A stretch of 64,000 nucleotides of DNA, from assembly GCA_903882665.1 (NCBI GenBank), contig CAIRXW010000023.1, forward strand, positions 207,596-271,595. The letters run 5' to 3'. Positions 56,244 through 64,000 of the stretch are shown here, in pieces. The notes beneath the pieces are model-generated. The model saw only the letters and a program-made list of their open reading frames with translations, did no database searches and was not told where the DNA came from. The first letter of the stretch is position 1. Each line of letters opens with the position of its first letter. The position numbers and the translations under genes were made by a program. The DNA comes from an uncultured Chlorobiaceae bacterium. Its GTDB lineage: Bacteria; Bacteroidota; Chlorobiia; Chlorobiales; Chlorobiaceae.

Positions 56244-58006
56244 AGAATTTGTGCATATTTCAGTGAATCAGAGAGCAGTTCAACGGCTTTTTTTACCACC
56301 AGGTCATGGTCAAGTTCTGCCTTTCTGGCCATGCGCTCGTCATAATGGCGAAGAACCTCCACTTCAAGTTCCTGCGCAACGCTCGCCGACTCTTTCTGAA
56401 TTTCCTGCTTCTTGAACTGCTCAATCTCCTGCAGAAGGAGAGTGAGGCTCTGACTGCGCTCGGTATTTTCAGGCTGGACTTTCTTCATGCTCTCTTTCAG
56501 CTCATTAAAACGCCTTTCAGATTCGGAAGTATAAACAAATTTTTTACCCCTCAGAAAATCAGCGAATAACGCCATAAGTGCAGGGCGGTCGATCGGCTGC
56601 GAGGGAATGAGGGGGTGAGTGGAGCGATAGGCTGAGGAGAACAGAAAGAGAAGACCTCTCTTCCTGAGCTCAGAGAGGTAGGGGGAGGTCGCCTGTTCAG
56701 AGAGCTGAATATCAGGCATAATGCCACCACCGCCATAGACTTTTCTCTTCCCTTTGGTATAAAACACCTCCGAGGCCTTGCCTTCGTGAGAGGTCGAAAG
56801 CACCTTGCGCAATTCACTAACCGCATTATTGCTCTCTTTCTGGATCAAACGGCCCGAAGGAGTATAGTATTTGGATGTTGTCACCTTCACAGCGGTATTG
56901 TAGGAGAGCCGTACAACCGACTGCACCAGCCCTTTGCCGTAAGAGCGCTCACCGATGACAATCCCCCGGTCAAGATCCTGCATTGCACCGGCAACAATTT
57001 CCGCCGCTGAAGCGCTCTGCGTGTTGATCAGAACAGCAAGGGGAAGCTGGGCATCAAGCGGAGGAGTTTCTGTTACAAAGGATTTGTCCAGTTTCGCAGA
57101 GCGCCCGCGAATGGAGACCACCGCACTTCCGCTGGGAACAAAGAGCGAAGAAACATCAACGGCAACCGTGAGCAGTCCGCCTGGATTGTTTCTGAGATCG
57201 AGGATGATCCCTTTCAGTTGAAGATGCTGCTCTGCGGCCTGGCGTACAAGCCCCTGCAAGGCTTCACGCAAATCAGCCGTCGAACGGGCACCAAAGCTCT
57301 TCATCTCGATGTAACCGACAGCGCCAAAAATCCCCGAATAACTCACCGTACTCAGCCGAACCTCCTCCCGCGTCAGTCTTGCAGAAAATGGGGGGAGGCC
57401 CTGACGCTCAAGCTGGAAATGCAGTGGAGTTCCTGCTACACCCTTGATCAGTGCCTTGACCTTGTCCAGCGACATTTTCCTCACACGCTCATTGTTGATG
57501 GAGACAATGCTGTCGCCCACCCGGATGCCCGCTTTTGCAGCGGCATAACCATCAACTACAGAGGAAACAAAAACCTCATCATCAAGGGAGGCGATAGAGA
57601 TACCGATACCGACATACTGCCCGCTGGTCATCTCATCGAGCTCATCGGAATCATTTTCATCAAGAAAAACCGTGTACGGGTCAAGGGTGCGAAGCATACC
57701 ATCAATACCCGCATACATCAGTCCACTGACATTGAGCTTGTCAACATAGCTTTTTGAGACTTCGCGATAAACCTCTCCCAAAAGATCGATACTTTTGATA
57801 ATCTCGAAATACTCTTTGTCTGTCGAGTCTGCGGGGAGAGATGAAACGGAGGGAACTGAGTGGACAGATGGCTCGGATACCGCAGAGAACGTCAGGGATG
57901 GCACTCCGCAGAAGCAGAGAAGGGCAACCACAATGGCCAGCACACCCTGCCGCAAAGAAGCCCTCCGAAACGAGCCTCCGCTACTCTCGCTGTTCCTCTG
58001 CATCAT
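56234..58006 (-). CDS. ctpA: C-terminal processing protease (S41)
   Basis: Periplasmic serine protease of 590 aa. A signal sequence or anchor at residues 20-42 (GVLAIVVALLCFCGVPSLTFSA) is followed by an N-terminal domain, a PDZ domain near residues 125-200 (YVGIGISIASLDDEVFVSSVVDGYAAAKAGIRVGDSIVSIN) and the S41 core. Catalytic Ser is in SASAAEIVAGAMQD and Lys in ERSYGKGLVQSVV. The C-terminal 150 residues are charged and helical and make it longer than CtpA of cyanobacteria, closer to Tsp/Prc. Its ATG directly follows the dapD stop (TGAATG). Confidence 0.94.
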   Translation of the reverse strand: MMQRNSESSGGSFRRASLRQGVLAIVVALLCFCGVPSLTFSAVSEPSVHSVPSVSSLPADSTDKEYFEIIKSIDLLGEVYREVSKSYVDKLNVSGLMYAGIDGMLRTLDPYTVFLDENDSDELDEMTSGQYVGIGISIASLDDEVFVSSVVDGYAAAKAGIRVGDSIVSINNERVRKMSLDKVKALIKGVAGTPLHFQLERQGLPPFSARLTREEVRLSTVSYSGIFGAVGYIEMKSFGARSTADLREALQGLVRQAAEQHLQLKGIILDLRNNPGGLLTVAVDVSSLFVPSGSAVVSIRGRSAKLDKSFVTETPPLDAQLPLAVLINTQSASAAEIVAGAMQDLDRGIVIGERSYGKGLVQSVVRLSYNTAVKVTTSKYYTPSGRLIQKESNNAVSELRKVLSTSHEGKASEVFYTKGKRKVYGGGGIMPDIQLSEQATSPYLSELRKRGLLFLFSSAYRSTHPLIPSQPIDRPALMALFADFLRGKKFVYTSESERRFNELKESMKKVQPENTERSQSLTLLLQEIEQFKKQEIQKESASVAQELEVEVLRHYDERMARKAELDHDLVVKKAVELLSDSLKYAQILHP

Positions 58007-58870
58007 TCACCTTAACGCTTCTTCAAGAGCTGTTGCACTGTCAGTGCGTTCATCACGATATTTTATAATCACCGGCGTATAGATCGAAAGTCCATGTTCA
58101 GCGGCAAAATCACCCTTGATCCTTCGTGACCCGGCAACAACAACCGCCCCGGCAGGAATGACAAGAGGAGCTTCAGCGCTTTTGCGATAAATGGCATTAC
58201 GCGCCAAATCGTAAACCGGCGTTGAACCGTTCAGGATAACTCCGGTACCGATAACCGCCCGTTCCCTGACGATGGTACCCTCATAAATTCCGCAATTACC
58301 ACCAACCATCACCTCATCCTCAACAATGACCGGCATGGCTCCGACTGGCTCAAGCACACCACCAATCTGGACGCCCGCCGAAAGATGCACCTTTTTGCCA
58401 ACCTGGGCGCAGCTTCCCACAAGGGCATGGGAATCAATCATGGTTCCCTCATCAACGTAAGCCCCGACATTGACATAGGCCGGCGGCATCATCACCACGG
58501 AAGGAGCAAGATATGAACCATCCCGCACCGCCGAACCTCCGGGAACAATGCGGACATTATTGGAAAGCGTAATTTTTTTAAGTGGATACGTATCCTTATC
58601 GATAAAGGCAAAGCCCGTCTCGTGGTCATCAAGCGCCACATAGCTCTCCTGCAATCTGCCGAGACGCATACCAAGCAGAATACCCTCCTTTACCCAGAAG
58701 TTTACCTGCCACTCACCGCCCGATTTTTCCGCCGCCCTCACCAGTCCCTCGTTGAGCAACTGCTTGAACTGGTTAAAAACGGTGCGCGCTTCAGGAATTT
58801 CCTGGAGCGCCGCCGGGCCAAGCGATGAAAAACCCAGAATCGCCTCTTTCAATGCATCATACTGTCCCAT
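58007..58870 (-). CDS. dapD: Tetrahydrodipicolinate N-succinyltransferase-like
   Basis: Trimeric left-handed beta-helix acyltransferase for lysine/diaminopimelate synthesis, 287 aa. An N-terminal helical domain is followed by hexapeptide repeats ([51 protein letters not shown]) and [24 protein letters not shown]. These match DapD closely. It abuts ctpA and lies 24 nt after rng. Green sulfur bacteria are reported to have the aminotransferase (DapL) route, so the presence of dapD would suggest the succinylase branch here; I could not check which. Confidence 0.92.
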   Translation of the reverse strand: MGQYDALKEAILGFSSLGPAALQEIPEARTVFNQFKQLLNEGLVRAAEKSGGEWQVNFWVKEGILLGMRLGRLQESYVALDDHETGFAFIDKDTYPLKKITLSNNVRIVPGGSAVRDGSYLAPSVVMMPPAYVNVGAYVDEGTMIDSHALVGSCAQVGKKVHLSAGVQIGGVLEPVGAMPVIVEDEVMVGGNCGIYEGTIVRERAVIGTGVILNGSTPVYDLARNAIYRKSAEAPLVIPAGAVVVAGSRRIKGDFAAEHGLSIYTPVIIKYRDERTDSATALEEALR

Positions 58871-58894
58871 AAAGCACGCTCAACTGTTTTACTG

Positions 58895-60589
58895 TTAAAT
58901 ATCGCCATATTCGGCGGTAATATCCTTATTGTTTTTTCTGCTGTAAAAGCGGAAATCGTCACTTCTGAGACTCTCATCCGGCTTCACCTGCACAAAAAGC
59001 ATGTGCTGGAGAAACCACTTCAGCTCGGTCTTCATGTCACTGTTCTGCAACGGCTCAACAACCGTCGGGCTGACATAGAGGTCAAGCTGCTGAAACTTCA
59101 TCGGATGCTGCAGGGCATACTTCCTCAGCCACCGCTCAATCTGGTTGATGGTGGTAAACCGGGCCTGCACCACGCCGCTCCCGCCGCAGGCAGGGCACTG
59201 ATCGCCCATCCGCTGCATCAGGCTTGGACGTATCCGCTCACGGGTAATCTGCATGATCCCGAAATCAGACATCGGCAGAATATTCGATTTTGCCCGATCG
59301 TTGCGCAACTCGGTTTTCATGGAGTCGTAGACCTTCTTGGCATTTTTCTGGTCAAGCATGTCAATAAAATCGACCACAATAATGCCGCCAATATCACGCA
59401 ACCGCAACTGCCGCACAACTTCACGCGCCGCCTCAAGGTTGGTTTTCAGCGAATTCTCCTCCTGCTCCCGCTTGGCCGCATACCGGCCGCTGTTGACATC
59501 AACAACCACCATCGCCTCGGTATGCTCAATAATGATATAACCGCCCGACTTGAGCCACACCTTGCGCGAAAAGATCGACTCAACATCCTTGGCAATCCCG
59601 TATCCCTCAAACAAGGGAAGCTTTCCCTGATAGAAGGTGACATTTTTCACCATCTCAGGCGCAGCCCACTGGATATAGTTCAGCGTCTCCTTGTGGATCA
59701 ACGCTGAATTTGCAACAATTTCAGTGACATCAGAGGTAAGCGAATCGCGCAGCACACTCGATATAATCGTATCCTCCTTGAAAATCAACTGGGGAGGAGC
59801 AGCATCCTGCAACTTTTCCTCAATCTGCGTCCATTTGGCCAGCAACTTCTCAAGATCCTGCTTCAACAGCGTCTCCTCCTGATCCTCGGCTACGGTGCGA
59901 ATAATAGCACCAAAACCTTCCGGCAAGATGGAGCGCACCAGCTTTTTCAGCCTTGAGCGCTCCTTGCGCGCAATGACCCTCCGCGAAACGGCAACCTGAC
60001 CGCCACCAAAAGGCAGCAGCACCATGAAACGCCCGGCAATGGTAATATCGGAGGTAAGGCGGGAACCCTTGCTGCTGATCGGCTCCTTGATGACCTGCAC
60101 CAGAATCGAATCGTTCGGCTTGAGCTTGGCAGCAATCAACTGGGTATACGACTGCCTCTTTTCAGCCCGCTCCTGCTCATCAGCCGAAGGTTTCTTGCTG
60201 CCACTGCGGGCAGCCTGCTTCACATTTGCAGCAGCCGCCGGTTCATCACCACTCCGGGACGCCTGCGGCGCATCATCCGCATCGCCATCGTCCACACCAC
60301 CATTTTCATCATCATCATCATCCTCAATCAGCGCACGATAATCCTCATTCGTGGTGCCAACATCAGAAAAATGCAGGAACCCGTCAGACTTCTGCCCGAT
60401 ATCAACAAAAGCGGCCTTCAGCCCCTCAACAACCTTGTGCACCCGGCCAAGATAGATATCACCGATACTTCTGCGGCTCTCGGGACGCTCAATAATCAAC
60501 TCAACCAGCCGACCCTCCTCCACAAGGGCGACCTGTATCTCGTCGCCGGTCTTGTTCATCAGCAACTGTTTATTCGAACTCTTCTTCAT
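58895..60589 (-). CDS. rng: Ribonuclease G/E family endoribonuclease
   Basis: Single-strand endoribonuclease that matures rRNA and turns over mRNA, 564 aa. The N-terminus [36 protein letters not shown] starts an S1 domain. An insertion of about 65 residues, acidic ([10 protein letters not shown]) then Ala/Ser/Arg-rich, splits it before [34 protein letters not shown]. The DNase I-like core has VVVDVNSGR and IIVVDFIDM with the magnesium Asp residues, and CPACGGSG is the zinc link. There is no RNase E scaffold tail, so it is RNase G-like. It precedes dapD and ctpA. Confidence 0.94.
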   Translation of the reverse strand: MKKSSNKQLLMNKTGDEIQVALVEEGRLVELIIERPESRRSIGDIYLGRVHKVVEGLKAAFVDIGQKSDGFLHFSDVGTTNEDYRALIEDDDDDENGGVDDGDADDAPQASRSGDEPAAAANVKQAARSGSKKPSADEQERAEKRQSYTQLIAAKLKPNDSILVQVIKEPISSKGSRLTSDITIAGRFMVLLPFGGGQVAVSRRVIARKERSRLKKLVRSILPEGFGAIIRTVAEDQEETLLKQDLEKLLAKWTQIEEKLQDAAPPQLIFKEDTIISSVLRDSLTSDVTEIVANSALIHKETLNYIQWAAPEMVKNVTFYQGKLPLFEGYGIAKDVESIFSRKVWLKSGGYIIIEHTEAMVVVDVNSGRYAAKREQEENSLKTNLEAAREVVRQLRLRDIGGIIVVDFIDMLDQKNAKKVYDSMKTELRNDRAKSNILPMSDFGIMQITRERIRPSLMQRMGDQCPACGGSGVVQARFTTINQIERWLRKYALQHPMKFQQLDLYVSPTVVEPLQNSDMKTELKWFLQHMLFVQVKPDESLRSDDFRFYSRKNNKDITAEYGDI

Positions 60590-60593
60590 TCGT

Positions 60594-60857
60594 TCACTCT
60601 TTTATAATGGCAAGAACCCCGGGGAGTGCCCCCTCTCGTAACCTCTTTAATACCAAACAGCAACAAGCATCGGCTTCCAAAAACCATGCCGATCGCCGCC
60701 CGGGAGCAGACTCCAACTGATAACTTTTTTTTGCGTCATACTGCGAGCAACTGCCGTCAGCCAGAACAACAGCAGGAACGGCCCGCAGACCGACAATCAA
60801 GATAAGAAATAATAGACAGGAAACCGCCAAAACTACCGGTTGAAGAGCGCTGTACAA
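60594..60857 (-). CDS. Possible small membrane protein upstream of rng
   Basis: An 87-codon frame with an N-terminal hydrophobic stretch ([26 protein letters not shown]), ending 4 nt before the rng ATG. It has a TTG start with no ribosome binding site and an otherwise irregular composition ([12 protein letters not shown]). It occupies most of the 384-nt gap between divergent rng and hsdR. It may be an upstream peptide for rng or a chance frame; I lean to chance. Confidence 0.25.
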   Translation of the reverse strand: MYSALQPVVLAVSCLLFLILIVGLRAVPAVVLADGSCSQYDAKKSYQLESAPGRRSAWFLEADACCCLVLKRLREGALPGVLAIIKE

Positions 60858-60973
60858 GCATCACTTTTATCAAGCCTCCGCTTCACCCCGCTCTCTTTTT
60901 GCCGTAGTTCTTTGAAAGTTCTCTACATTACGGAAAGCATTTTATTCGTGTTGCGACCCTCTCTTTTCACCTT
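60858..60973. promoter_or_regulatory. Upstream region of hsdR
   Basis: This stretch should contain the hsdR promoter. TTGAAA near 60912 is a possible -35 but no good -10 follows at the right distance. No Shine-Dalgarno precedes the ATG at 60974. Confidence 0.3.
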
Positions 60974-63769
60974 ATGCCGGATAAAAACTCTCTGAACCAG
61001 ACGCCGGAGCAGAAAGCTCGTGACGCCATCGACCGCCAGCTCACGGCGGCGGGGTGGGCTGTTCAAGAGAAGAGCCAGATCAACTGGCATGTTTCGGCGG
61101 GCATTGCGGTGCGCCATTACCCCATGCAGGATGGCTCAGAGTCCGACTACGTGCTCTTTGTTGATCGCAAGCCTGTCGGGATCATTGAGGCAAAACGGGA
61201 AGAGGATGGGCAGCATCTTACCTCCGTAGAAGATCAATCTTCAGGATATGCAACAAGCAGACTGAAGCATCTCCAGAACGCCCCGCTTCCCTTTGTCTAC
61301 GAAAGCACCGGTGTGTTGACCCACTTTACCGACTACCGGGACCCCAAACCCCGCTCAAGGCCGGTGTTCACCTTTCACCGCCCGGAAACATTCCGCGAGT
61401 GGCTTGGCAAAGAGCAGAGCCTCAGAGCACGCATGCACTCCATTCCTGAGCTGAACCAACGTGGTCTGCGCGAGTGCCAGAGCATTGCCATCAACAACCT
61501 CGAAGGCTCCTTCCGTGACGCACGCCCGAAAGCACTCATCCAGATGGCCACCGGTTCTGGCAAAACCTTTGCCGCCATCACCTCTATCTACCGCCTGCTC
61601 AAACATACCGATGCCAAACGGGTGCTCTTTCTGGTCGATACCCGCAACCTCGGCGAACAAACAGAACAGGAGTTCCGGGCCTACACGCCCAATGACGACA
61701 ACCGCAAGTTTACCGAACTCTACAACGTCCAGCGCCTCCAGTCGAGCACCATCGCCAGCGACAGCCAGGTCTGCATCACCACCATTCAGCGCCTCTACTC
61801 CATCCTGAAAGGCGAGGAGCTTGACGCATCGCTTGAAGAGGAAAACCCGGCGGAAAAAAACTGGCAACACAAAGAGCCGGTACCGGTAGCCTATAACGCA
61901 AAGGTTCCAGTAGAATTTTTCGACTTCATCGTCATCGACGAGTGCCATCGCTCCATCTACAACCTCTGGCAACAGGTACTCGACTACTTCGACGCCTTTC
62001 TCATCGGCCTGACCGCAACACCCGACAAGCGCACCTTCGGCTTTTTCAATGAAAATATTGTCAGCGAATACAGTCACGAACGAGCCGTAGCCGATGGCGT
62101 CAATGTGGGTTACAGCGTCTATCTCATCGAAACGGAGATAACAAAGAACGGTGCCGAAATCAAGGCGAGGGAGTTTATTGACAAACGAGAAAAGCTCTCC
62201 CGCCGCAAACGATGGGAGCAGCTCGACGAAGATGTCACCTATACGTCCACACAGCTCGACCGTGACGTCGTCAATCCAAGCCAGATCCGCAACATCATCC
62301 GCACCTTTCGCGAGATAGTGCCACTGCTCTTCCCCGGACGAACGGAGGTGCCAAAAACACTTGTTTTCGCCAAAACCGACAGCCATGCCGAAGATATCAT
62401 CAGGATTATCCGCGAAGAGTTCGGCGAAGGAAACGCATTCTGCAAAAAGATCACCTGCAAGTCAGACGAAGATCCAAAATCGCTGCTTGCCCGCTTCCGA
62501 AACGAGTACAACCCGAGAATAGCCGTCACGGTTGACATGATCGCCACCGGCACCGACGTCAAGCCGCTCGAATGCCTGCTCTTCATGCGCGACGTCAAAA
62601 GCAGCAACTATTTCGAACAGATGAAAGGGCGAGGCACACGCACCCTCTGTTTTGACGACCTCAAAAAAGTGACCCCCTCGGTTACCTCCGCCAAAACCCA
62701 CTTCGTCATTGTCGATGCTATCGGCGTCACCAGATCGCTGAAAACCGACAGCCGCCCCCTTGAGCGCAAGCCAACAGTTTCCCTGAAGGAGCTGCTTGAA
62801 GCCGTAACCTTCGGCGCCGAGGAGGAAGATCTCTTCATCTCCCTTGCCAGCCGCCTTGCCCGACTCGACAAGCAGATCACCGAACAGGAACGGTCAACCT
62901 TTATCGAAAAATCCGGCGGAAAAAGCATCAACCAGGTTGTGCGCGAGCTGCTTGAATCGTGGAACCCCGACGCCATCAGCCGGAAAGCACAATCGTTACA
63001 GGGAGCGCTTTTGAAAGAGGAGAGCGATAACCCGTCAGCCGAAACACATCTGTTGCGCGAAGAGGCACGGCGGGCGCTCCTGCACGAAGCACGCTCCACC
63101 TTCAACGGAGCTCTGAACGAGTATATCGACACTGTCCGCCGCGTGCATGAACAGATTATTGACACCATCAACCTCGACCTGGTCACAAAAAGCGAATGGG
63201 CCACCGAAAGCGCCGACAAGGCAACAGAGCTGATCGGAGAGTTCAAGGCATATCTTGAAGCGCACAAAGATGAAATTACCGCGCTCACCATCTTCTACAA
63301 CCAGCCCTTTCAGCGCCGCACCGTCACCTACCGGATGATCCGCGAACTGCTCGACCGCCTCAAAGCCGACAAACCGGCCCTTGCCCCCATGCGCATCTGG
63401 CACGCTTACGAGCAACTCGAACAGGTCAACGGCACCAGCCCGAAAAACGAGCTTATCGCCCTCGTTTCGCTCATCCGCCGAGTCACCGGAATCGATCCGC
63501 TCCTGACCCTCTACGACAAAACTGTTGATGCCAACTTCAAAAAATGGATCTTCAACAAGCACTCCGGCGCAGGCGAAAAGTTCACTGAAGAGCAGATGCA
63601 GTGGCTGCGTATGATCAAAGAGCATATTGCCGCCAGCATTCATATTGAGCCTGACGATCTCGACCTTACACCCTTCGACGCGCATGGAGGCCGGGGCAAA
63701 ATGTGGCAGCTTTTCGGGGAGAGGACGGGGGCAATTATTGATGAACTTAACGAGGTATTGACCGCTTGA
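60974..63769 (+). CDS. hsdR: Type I restriction enzyme R subunit
   Basis: ATP-dependent translocase and nuclease subunit of a type I restriction-modification complex, 931 aa. The nuclease domain near the N-terminus shows DGSESDYVLFVDRKPVGIIEAKRE (PD-ExK type). Helicase motifs are LIQMATGSGKTFAAITSIYRLL (I), FIVIDECHRSIYNLW (II), IGLTATPDKRTFGFF (III) and VTVDMIATGTDVKPLECLLFM (V-VI). The C-terminal 250 residues resemble the EcoEI-type HsdM-binding domain. The reading frame is intact. No hsdM or hsdS occurs upstream; they may lie beyond the right edge, where 231 nt after the stop show no ORF. Confidence 0.94.
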   Translation: MPDKNSLNQTPEQKARDAIDRQLTAAGWAVQEKSQINWHVSAGIAVRHYPMQDGSESDYVLFVDRKPVGIIEAKREEDGQHLTSVEDQSSGYATSRLKHLQNAPLPFVYESTGVLTHFTDYRDPKPRSRPVFTFHRPETFREWLGKEQSLRARMHSIPELNQRGLRECQSIAINNLEGSFRDARPKALIQMATGSGKTFAAITSIYRLLKHTDAKRVLFLVDTRNLGEQTEQEFRAYTPNDDNRKFTELYNVQRLQSSTIASDSQVCITTIQRLYSILKGEELDASLEEENPAEKNWQHKEPVPVAYNAKVPVEFFDFIVIDECHRSIYNLWQQVLDYFDAFLIGLTATPDKRTFGFFNENIVSEYSHERAVADGVNVGYSVYLIETEITKNGAEIKAREFIDKREKLSRRKRWEQLDEDVTYTSTQLDRDVVNPSQIRNIIRTFREIVPLLFPGRTEVPKTLVFAKTDSHAEDIIRIIREEFGEGNAFCKKITCKSDEDPKSLLARFRNEYNPRIAVTVDMIATGTDVKPLECLLFMRDVKSSNYFEQMKGRGTRTLCFDDLKKVTPSVTSAKTHFVIVDAIGVTRSLKTDSRPLERKPTVSLKELLEAVTFGAEEEDLFISLASRLARLDKQITEQERSTFIEKSGGKSINQVVRELLESWNPDAISRKAQSLQGALLKEESDNPSAETHLLREEARRALLHEARSTFNGALNEYIDTVRRVHEQIIDTINLDLVTKSEWATESADKATELIGEFKAYLEAHKDEITALTIFYNQPFQRRTVTYRMIRELLDRLKADKPALAPMRIWHAYEQLEQVNGTSPKNELIALVSLIRRVTGIDPLLTLYDKTVDANFKKWIFNKHSGAGEKFTEEQMQWLRMIKEHIAASIHIEPDDLDLTPFDAHGGRGKMWQLFGERTGAIIDELNEVLTA

Positions 63770-64000
63770 GTGATAGAAAGATAGTACTGACCACCTTCTC
63801 TATCTACGACAATTATGAGATGGTTATTGGAACGCAATAAGTGAGAAAAACTCTTTATATTTCCTGAGTTGTGCCACTTTTTTAAAATCTGCCGACCCGA
63901 AAAATTAAGTCATTTTTTTATTTGCGGTTAGCATTTTCTGATTTCCGAGTTTTCGCACTAATGGTATCTTGCGTCCATGCGCGGAGATTTGACAATCAGA
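63770..64000. other. Non-coding right end of the window
   Basis: AT-rich, with no ORF of note. There are T-runs near 63875 and 63910 but no matching hairpin. A gene could begin just outside. Confidence 0.4.

Noticed and set aside
61355-62386. Minus-strand ORF of 343 aa
   Set aside because: Antisense to hsdR helicase motifs.

Overview
The window looks like a chromosomal segment of a green sulfur bacterium (Chlorobiaceae, Chlorobium/Pelodictyon type). The evidence is a geranylgeranyl reductase of the BchP type, a detached atpDC pair (beta and epsilon subunits of the F1 ATPase without the rest of the operon), GTP-type PEP carboxykinase, a single-chain glycyl-tRNA synthetase, a Ycf49-like membrane protein beside bchP, and an LPS-type envelope (LpxL/HtrB acyltransferase, heptose adenylyltransferase, TamB). 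Many genes lack a clear Shine-Dalgarno sequence. Genus and species are inference.

Layout. 0-19 kb is a surface-glycan region built around one very large gene. On the minus strand a 1746-aa RTX-like repeat protein (7189-12429) is followed, past a strong terminator, by an adenylate-forming ligase, a GT9/methyltransferase-like fusion, a DUF6165 protein, a GT4 glycosyltransferase, a GT-A-like protein and UDP-xylose synthase. On its other side lie a sugar epimerase and a GT4 gene (minus strand), then a 982-aa methyltransferase/coiled-coil/GT fusion and a GT2 gene (plus strand). 19-25 kb carries envelope genes: the acyltransferase, divergent from rfaE2 and tamB. 25-34 kb is housekeeping: coaBC, family-4 uracil-DNA glycosylase, dnaB and ptsI on plus; ppiD-like chaperone, pcm and a FkbM-like gene on minus; then ftsY.

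35.7-39.6 kb is an accessory island. It holds a frameshifted ORF remnant, a two-TM zinc-ribbon protein, an AT-rich IS4-type insertion sequence with imperfect terminal repeats, and a Panacea (DUF4065/SocA-like) antitoxin with no obvious toxin beside it. 39.6-46.2 kb has an MFS exporter, an acetate-transporter-family (SatP/YaaH) gene, an SNF2 helicase split by a +1 frameshift, its SWIM-domain partner and dodecin. 46.2-52.8 kb has pckG, a TlpA-like thioredoxin, tRNA-Thr(CGT), atpDC, an LD-carboxypeptidase, clpS and a hypothetical gene. 52.9-60.6 kb holds glyS-bchP-ycf49-like (plus) facing an rng-dapD-ctpA set (minus). The right end is a type I restriction HsdR subunit whose M and S partners are not in the window.

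How they work together. The left third probably builds and decorates the cell surface: nucleotide sugars (UXS, epimerase), several glycosyltransferases and methyltransferase-like domains flank a giant, probably type-I-secreted protein that may be their substrate or may share a function with them. The bchP pair links chlorophyll tail reduction to a membrane protein family otherwise best known from oxygenic phototrophs. The 36-39 kb island and the hsdR gene are the mobile/defence-like parts. No CRISPR array, rRNA or prophage was seen.
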